Translations under genes and position numbers: made by a program | In this document: piece after piece, positions 60,783 through 64,000 of the stretch | Layout of the letters: each line of letters opens with the position of its first letter | Position numbering within the stretch: position 1 is the first letter of the stretch | From: Sporolactobacillus spathodeae | GTDB taxonomy: Bacteria; Bacillota; Bacilli; Bacillales; Sporolactobacillaceae | Assembly: GCF_016908935.1 (NCBI RefSeq) | Contig: NZ_JAFBEV010000006.1 | Coordinates: 1 to 64,000 of the forward strand | Direction of reading: 5' to 3' | Length of the DNA stretch: 64,000 nt | Notes under the pieces: model-generated | What the model was told of the DNA's origin: nothing | Databases searched by the model: none | What the model saw: only the letters and a program-made list of their open reading frames with translations

Positions 60783-60822
60783 GATGCCTCAAAATTGATT
60801 CGATTTTGGGGCATCTTTTTTT
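60783..60822 (+). terminator. Terminator downstream of the gntR operon
   Basis: GATGCCTCAAAAT/ATTTTGGGGCATC with loop TGATTCG is followed by seven T. Confidence 0.9.
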
Positions 60823-61008
60823 GTCCCCATTCATTCTTCTTTTTCTTGAGTGCTAGGGTATTCACCTCGCTAAGTTCTGCCTGTTAAAGGCCCCAGTCAA
60901 GCAGACAATTTTTACCATTTGCTGTCTAAATTGAAAAACTATCTTCTAAAGCAGTTAATCCCCGCTATAATTGAAGCGTTAGATCTTTTTATTCAGGAGA
61001 GGATTTAT

Positions 61009-62190
61009 TTGCAAACACAATGGTTTTACGCAGACGGCCAGGACATTAAAGGGCCGCTTTCTGAACAGGAATTTATCGAACAGGTTAAACAAAATATAAT
61101 TCAGGAAACGACACTTGTAATGGCTCAAGGAATGAGCGAATGGCAGTTGTTTCGTGACACAGTACTGTATCAGCAGCTAAACGCGCAACATTCACAGAAA
61201 GACGCCCGTAGTTTCATCAGTAGTGCGGCGGAACGGATCAATGAGATGACTGGCGAAGCGGGGTCTTTTTCTTTAAACCTCAGCACTTTATTCTCTGATG
61301 TTTTCAAGAAGCACACAAAAGAGGAAAGCGAACGGATTTTTATCGCTGGAACTGCCTACACAACGCCCGATATTGCTGATCTGACATCAGACTGGCCGAA
61401 GCCATGGCTATTCTCCCGTATTTTTCTTTCTTTTGTCTTAATTTACGCGTTACTTTTTCTTTGTCTGAACGGATTCAGTAATATTTATGCGTTGCCGGGA
61501 CTAATCTTAATCGGATCATTTGCCGTCCCTTTCTCGCTCGTCATTTTCTTCTTTGAGACCAATGTACCGCGCAACATTAGCATCTTTAGCGTCGTCGAGA
61601 TGTTCTTCGTTGGCGGTGTATCCGCCATGTTTCTTACACTCGTTCTCTACAGTATCGTCCACGTGAACAATTTGACGGTCTTTAGCGCTGTAATTATCGG
61701 TTTGATTGAAGAGACAGGCAAACTATTCATTGCCGCTTGGTTTATCCGGGAAATGAATGCGCGTTATCTGCTCAACGGCCTGCTGATCGGTGCAGTTGTC
61801 GGTGCCGGTTTCGCCGCCTTTGAATCAGCAGGTTACGCTTTATCCGCAGTGCTGACAAATCATACAGATCTGCTGTACAGTTTAATCGACACAAGAGCTT
61901 GGACAAGTATTGGCAGTCATGCCATTTGGACTGCCATTGCCGCTGCTGGCCTGTTGGTTGTTAAAAAGGAGCGTCCGTTTCGATTGGAACTCCTACGTCA
62001 GCGCCAATTTCTGCAATTTTTTGCAGTTGCGGTGCTGCTTCACGCTTTATGGGATATGCCGCTTTTTGATGGCTCCGATATGAAATTACTCTTTTTGATT
62101 GCCTGCGGCTGGTTCTTCGTCTTCGTGCTGATGAACAGCGGCTTGCGCCAGATCAATCGAATCGTTCGGAAAAATCAAGGCTTACGATGA
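61009..62190 (+). CDS. PrsW family intramembrane metalloprotease with N-terminal GYF_2 domain
   Basis: This 393-residue protein has a GYF_2-type domain at residues 3-50 (WFYADGQDIKGPLSEQEFIEQV, then MSEWQLF) that precedes about nine membrane segments. The PrsW motifs are visible: EExxK in GLIEETGKLFIAAW, then GAGFAAFESAGYAL, GSHAIWTA and LLHALWDMP. B. subtilis PrsW cleaves the anti-sigma factor RsiW; the target here is unknown and no anti-sigma gene is adjacent. The TTG at 61009 was chosen with AGGAG nine bases upstream; a frame from 60919 has no site. Confidence 0.82.
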   Translation: MQTQWFYADGQDIKGPLSEQEFIEQVKQNIIQETTLVMAQGMSEWQLFRDTVLYQQLNAQHSQKDARSFISSAAERINEMTGEAGSFSLNLSTLFSDVFKKHTKEESERIFIAGTAYTTPDIADLTSDWPKPWLFSRIFLSFVLIYALLFLCLNGFSNIYALPGLILIGSFAVPFSLVIFFFETNVPRNISIFSVVEMFFVGGVSAMFLTLVLYSIVHVNNLTVFSAVIIGLIEETGKLFIAAWFIREMNARYLLNGLLIGAVVGAGFAAFESAGYALSAVLTNHTDLLYSLIDTRAWTSIGSHAIWTAIAAAGLLVVKKERPFRLELLRQRQFLQFFAVAVLLHALWDMPLFDGSDMKLLFLIACGWFFVFVLMNSGLRQINRIVRKNQGLR

Positions 62191-62286
62191 AAAATTGCAA
62201 ATCATCGAAGCATGGCTTGCTTTGAGAAGCTATTTCTTATGAAATATGTCATACTAGAAAAATATGAAAAAAATGAGGCGAGGAAA

Positions 62287-62589
62287 ATGAAAGTAAAAAT
62301 TAACCGCAATGCGGCAAAGGTCATGAAAGAGATGTTGACTAATGAGGACGCAAAGGGCGATATGCTGCGTGTCATCGTCAGCGAACGTCATGGAAGCCAT
62401 GTACATTATGCATTGACCTACAGCAAACCAACGCCATACGATGAAGTCGTTCATACAGATAAAGACGTCGATGTGCTGGTCGATACACGCGAAGACATGC
62501 TTGACGGCATCTGGATCCAATTTTTCTACGTTCCCGAACCCGGCTTCGAGATTACAAACCCATCAAAAGGAAACGTCGGCCATCATTAA
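62287..62589 (+). CDS. HesB/IscA-fold protein lacking cysteines
   Basis: This 100-residue protein resembles the HesB/YadR/YfhF-type iron-sulfur biosynthesis fold (VKINRNAAKVMKEML, DMLRVIVSERHGSHVHYALTY, VHTDKDVDVLVD, LDGIWIQFFY). It contains no cysteine at all, so the cluster-binding residues of IscA/SufA are missing. A few conserved His/Asp could bind metal. GAGG lies eight bases before the ATG at 62287. It is monocistronic and cytosolic. Function unknown. Confidence 0.7.
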   Translation: MKVKINRNAAKVMKEMLTNEDAKGDMLRVIVSERHGSHVHYALTYSKPTPYDEVVHTDKDVDVLVDTREDMLDGIWIQFFYVPEPGFEITNPSKGNVGHH

Positions 62590-62673
62590 ATGTATGGGTC
62601 AGCAGGCCTATCAAAGCGTTTAAATTTTGTTAGGCTCTGTTTAAAATTAATATTGATAATTCTATAAAATTTT

Positions 62674-62706
62674 AGAGAAAACCCAATTTCATCGGTTTTC
62701 TTCTCT
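62674..62706. terminator. Possible bidirectional terminator
   Basis: AGAGAAAACC pairs with GGTTTTCTTCTCT around CAATTTCATC, between the convergent HesB-like and DUF5063 genes. Confidence 0.5.
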
Positions 62707-62729
62707 CTTGGTATACAGGTTAGGTTAGA

Positions 62730-63188
62730 TTAATAAGAGTCGACTCGTATTGCTGAATGTAGAACACGAATTGCATCAACAGAGTGGCTACCCCAATGAA
62801 TTGTAAAAGTAAACTTCCACTCCCAGATGGCTTCAGAGATGTCATTTTTCTCATACAAAATTATTCCTTGTTTAACATCTTTATAGATATCCAATATGTC
62901 ATCAGTCAAACTTGTCCTAACTGGCTCTTCTAATTGATAGGGATTAAAAACTTCCCAATAATCGTTGTATTGACCAAGATTAATTTGCGGTACAGTTAGA
63001 AATACGTCTACCGCTTCTTCGGATTCCGATTCAATGTCGGGCAAATGTATTGCTTTTGTGTATAAATCTAAAAGAGAAATAAGAAGGCTCATTAAGTTTT
63101 CATTTATCGGTTTGGAGTCGAAGGTATCGATCAGACTACAATAGCGTTGTGCTGATTGTAAAAATTCAATACCAGCCTGATTTTTCAT
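62730..63188 (-). CDS. DUF5063 family protein
   Basis: This 152-residue, acidic, probably helical cytosolic protein matches DUF5063: YWEVFNPYQLEEPVRTSLTDDILDIYKDVKQGI and EAIWEWKFTFTIHWGSHSVDAIRVLH. Its base composition is lower in GC than that of its neighbours, which could mean recent transfer. GAAGGCGATAAA precedes the ATG. Such proteins may be immunity or interaction partners, but nothing here shows it. Confidence 0.8.
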   Translation of the reverse strand: MKNQAGIEFLQSAQRYCSLIDTFDSKPINENLMSLLISLLDLYTKAIHLPDIESESEEAVDVFLTVPQINLGQYNDYWEVFNPYQLEEPVRTSLTDDILDIYKDVKQGIILYEKNDISEAIWEWKFTFTIHWGSHSVDAIRVLHSAIRVDSY

Positions 63189-63235
63189 TTTATCGCCTTC
63201 TTCTGCACATGTGCTCGCCTTCTATTTTGACGTTA

Positions 63236-63418
63236 TTATCGTTTGAGTTCCCAGTAGCAGCGTTTCGGCGAGACGATTTTTTCTTCTTTTTTCAGTTTGG
63301 TCATCACTTTATTGATTTCCTTCTTGTCGATACCTGTTGCCTCGGCCACCGCGCCTGCATTGGCTGGTTCTGATGCCGCCTTGAAAAAATTTAGCACAGT
63401 TTCATAGTTTTCCATCAT
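63236..63418 (-). CDS. Small winged-helix DNA-binding protein
   Basis: This 60-residue protein consists almost only of a helix-turn-helix, AGAVAEATGIDKKEINKVMTKLKKEEKIVSPKRCYWEL, with the wing at the end. It resembles short MarR/Z-alpha-like domains found as stand-alone proteins in Bacilli and clostridia. GGGAG lies before tandem ATGs at 63418 and 63415. Target and function are unknown. Confidence 0.7.
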   Translation of the reverse strand: MMENYETVLNFFKAASEPANAGAVAEATGIDKKEINKVMTKLKKEEKIVSPKRCYWELKR

Positions 63419-63503
63419 TGATCGCTCCCATCATTGCTTGAATAGCTCCATTATAAGTCATTCCTTTGTGCTTGACTCAGGATATATTGAGACTTTTTCG
63501 TGA

Positions 63504-64000
63504 CTAATTGCACGCCCACTCGGCGATCTTTCGGATTTCATCCGGCGACGTTCGGCAGCAACCGCCGAGCAGCGACGCGCCTAGCTGGAACCATTGTCTG
63601 GAGGATTGCCCATAATCAACATGCGCAACTGGATGATGCCAGGATTTCGTTTGCGGATCGTACGTCTCGCCTGAATTAGGGTAGACGATTACCGGTTTAT
63701 CAGTCCCCCGGCGCACGCTCGTAATCGCCTGACTCGCCCATTGAGCAGGTAGACAATTAACCCCGACAGCGGCAATTGCCTCATGCGCACCGGCCCAGGC
63801 AGCTGCTTTCTCAAGCAGCGTCCCATCGCAAAGATGTTCCGGGTCGCCAAGACTAAACGATACCCAGGCCGACGCCTCTGGAAAATCTTTTTCAAGCAAA
63901 TCAATCAGCGCTTCGACTTCATCCATATTCGGCATCGTTTCAAAGGCAAAGAGATCGACATCCGCTTCCTTTAAGGCGTTCATTCGTGAAAAATGAAAAG
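63504..64000 (-). CDS. mmuM: Homocysteine S-methyltransferase (MmuM-like), 5' end beyond the window
   Basis: The last 165 or so residues of a zinc-dependent homocysteine methyltransferase, which methylates homocysteine to methionine using S-methylmethionine or SAM. Zinc ligands are present as Cys in VGVNCLP and the pair in LLGGCCRTSP. The frame remains open past the internal ATG at 63983 to the window edge (FHFSR before MNALKEADVDLFAFET), matching the usual family sequence, so the true start lies outside. Confidence 0.9.
   Translation of the reverse strand, partial: FHFSRMNALKEADVDLFAFETMPNMDEVEALIDLLEKDFPEASAWVSFSLGDPEHLCDGTLLEKAAAWAGAHEAIAAVGVNCLPAQWASQAITSVRRGTDKPVIVYPNSGETYDPQTKSWHHPVAHVDYGQSSRQWFQLGASLLGGCCRTSPDEIRKIAEWACN

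Noticed and set aside
1-64000. tRNA, rRNA, tmRNA or prophage genes
   Set aside because: None of the characteristic sequences or gene sets was seen on either strand.

Overview
The window looks like chromosome of an endospore-forming, mid-GC member of the Bacillales. Spore-linked genes support this: a PdaA-type muramyl-lactam deacetylase, a YfkD homologue, two DUF3992 proteins of the endospore-appendage (Ena) family and a 25-cysteine coat-like protein. Many other genes have direct Bacillus subtilis counterparts (yfkH/I/J/M, mtnE/mtnU, ycgQ/ycgR, yhfW, yfkD). Sporolactobacillaceae would fit the gene set, but this is an inference and not a match. No rRNA, tRNA, insertion sequence, prophage or CRISPR array was recognised.

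Layout. 1-1330: in-frame 21-bp tandem repeats fused to a truncated potB, then an AT-rich cluster of DnaA boxes and three tandem copies of a GC-rich repeat. 1.3-10.3 kb: pdaA, yfkD, the divergent methionine-salvage pair mtnE/mtnU, two transporter/redox genes, VanZ, and the yfkJ-YtxH-yfkH operon. 10.4-16.4 kb: oligoendopeptidase F, adenine deaminase, rsmF and an S66 carboxypeptidase. 16.6-22.8 kb: hypB, DUF3842, gamma carbonic anhydrase, an arginase-fold protein, yfkM and ycgR-ycgQ. 22.4-33.4 kb: Rieske oxidoreductase, Gfo/Idh/MocA, O-antigen ligase-like protein, proC, a large secreted GH92-like protein and murB. 33.8-40 kb: a CheY-CheC-diguanylate cyclase operon, aguA-aguB, an NlpC/P60 protein and a second diguanylate cyclase. 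40.5-44.5 kb: the Ena-like spore locus and a 770-residue Sel1-repeat protein. 45-52.6 kb: aldo/keto reductase, EamA and Fsr-type exporters, AraC regulator, nitroreductase, VanW and macro-domain protein. 52.8-58 kb: a ROK repressor-APC permease-ROK kinase unit with a palindromic operator, and threonine aldolase. 58.4-64 kb: flavin reductase, a GntR/DUF5808 pair behind a 41-bp perfect palindrome, PrsW-like protease, HesB-fold protein, DUF5063, a mini-HTH and a homocysteine methyltransferase cut by the window edge.

The most interesting locus is 40.5-41.9 kb. Two paralogous DUF3992 proteins with cysteine-bearing N-terminal connectors stand tail-to-head, divergent from a 25-cysteine protein. This is what a disulfide-linked spore-appendage fibre and its coat partner could look like outside the B. 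cereus group. The second notable feature is a dispersed GC-rich repeat, nested-palindromic and usually intergenic. It occurs about 17 times here and almost always in the same orientation, regardless of the direction of the neighbouring genes.

Several operons carry visible control elements: factor-independent terminators at most convergent junctions, an operator with xylO-like arms before the ROK repressor, and the large palindrome before gntR. Many genes appear to start at TTG behind a good Shine-Dalgarno, so starts were moved from the longest frame wherever the ribosome site demanded it.
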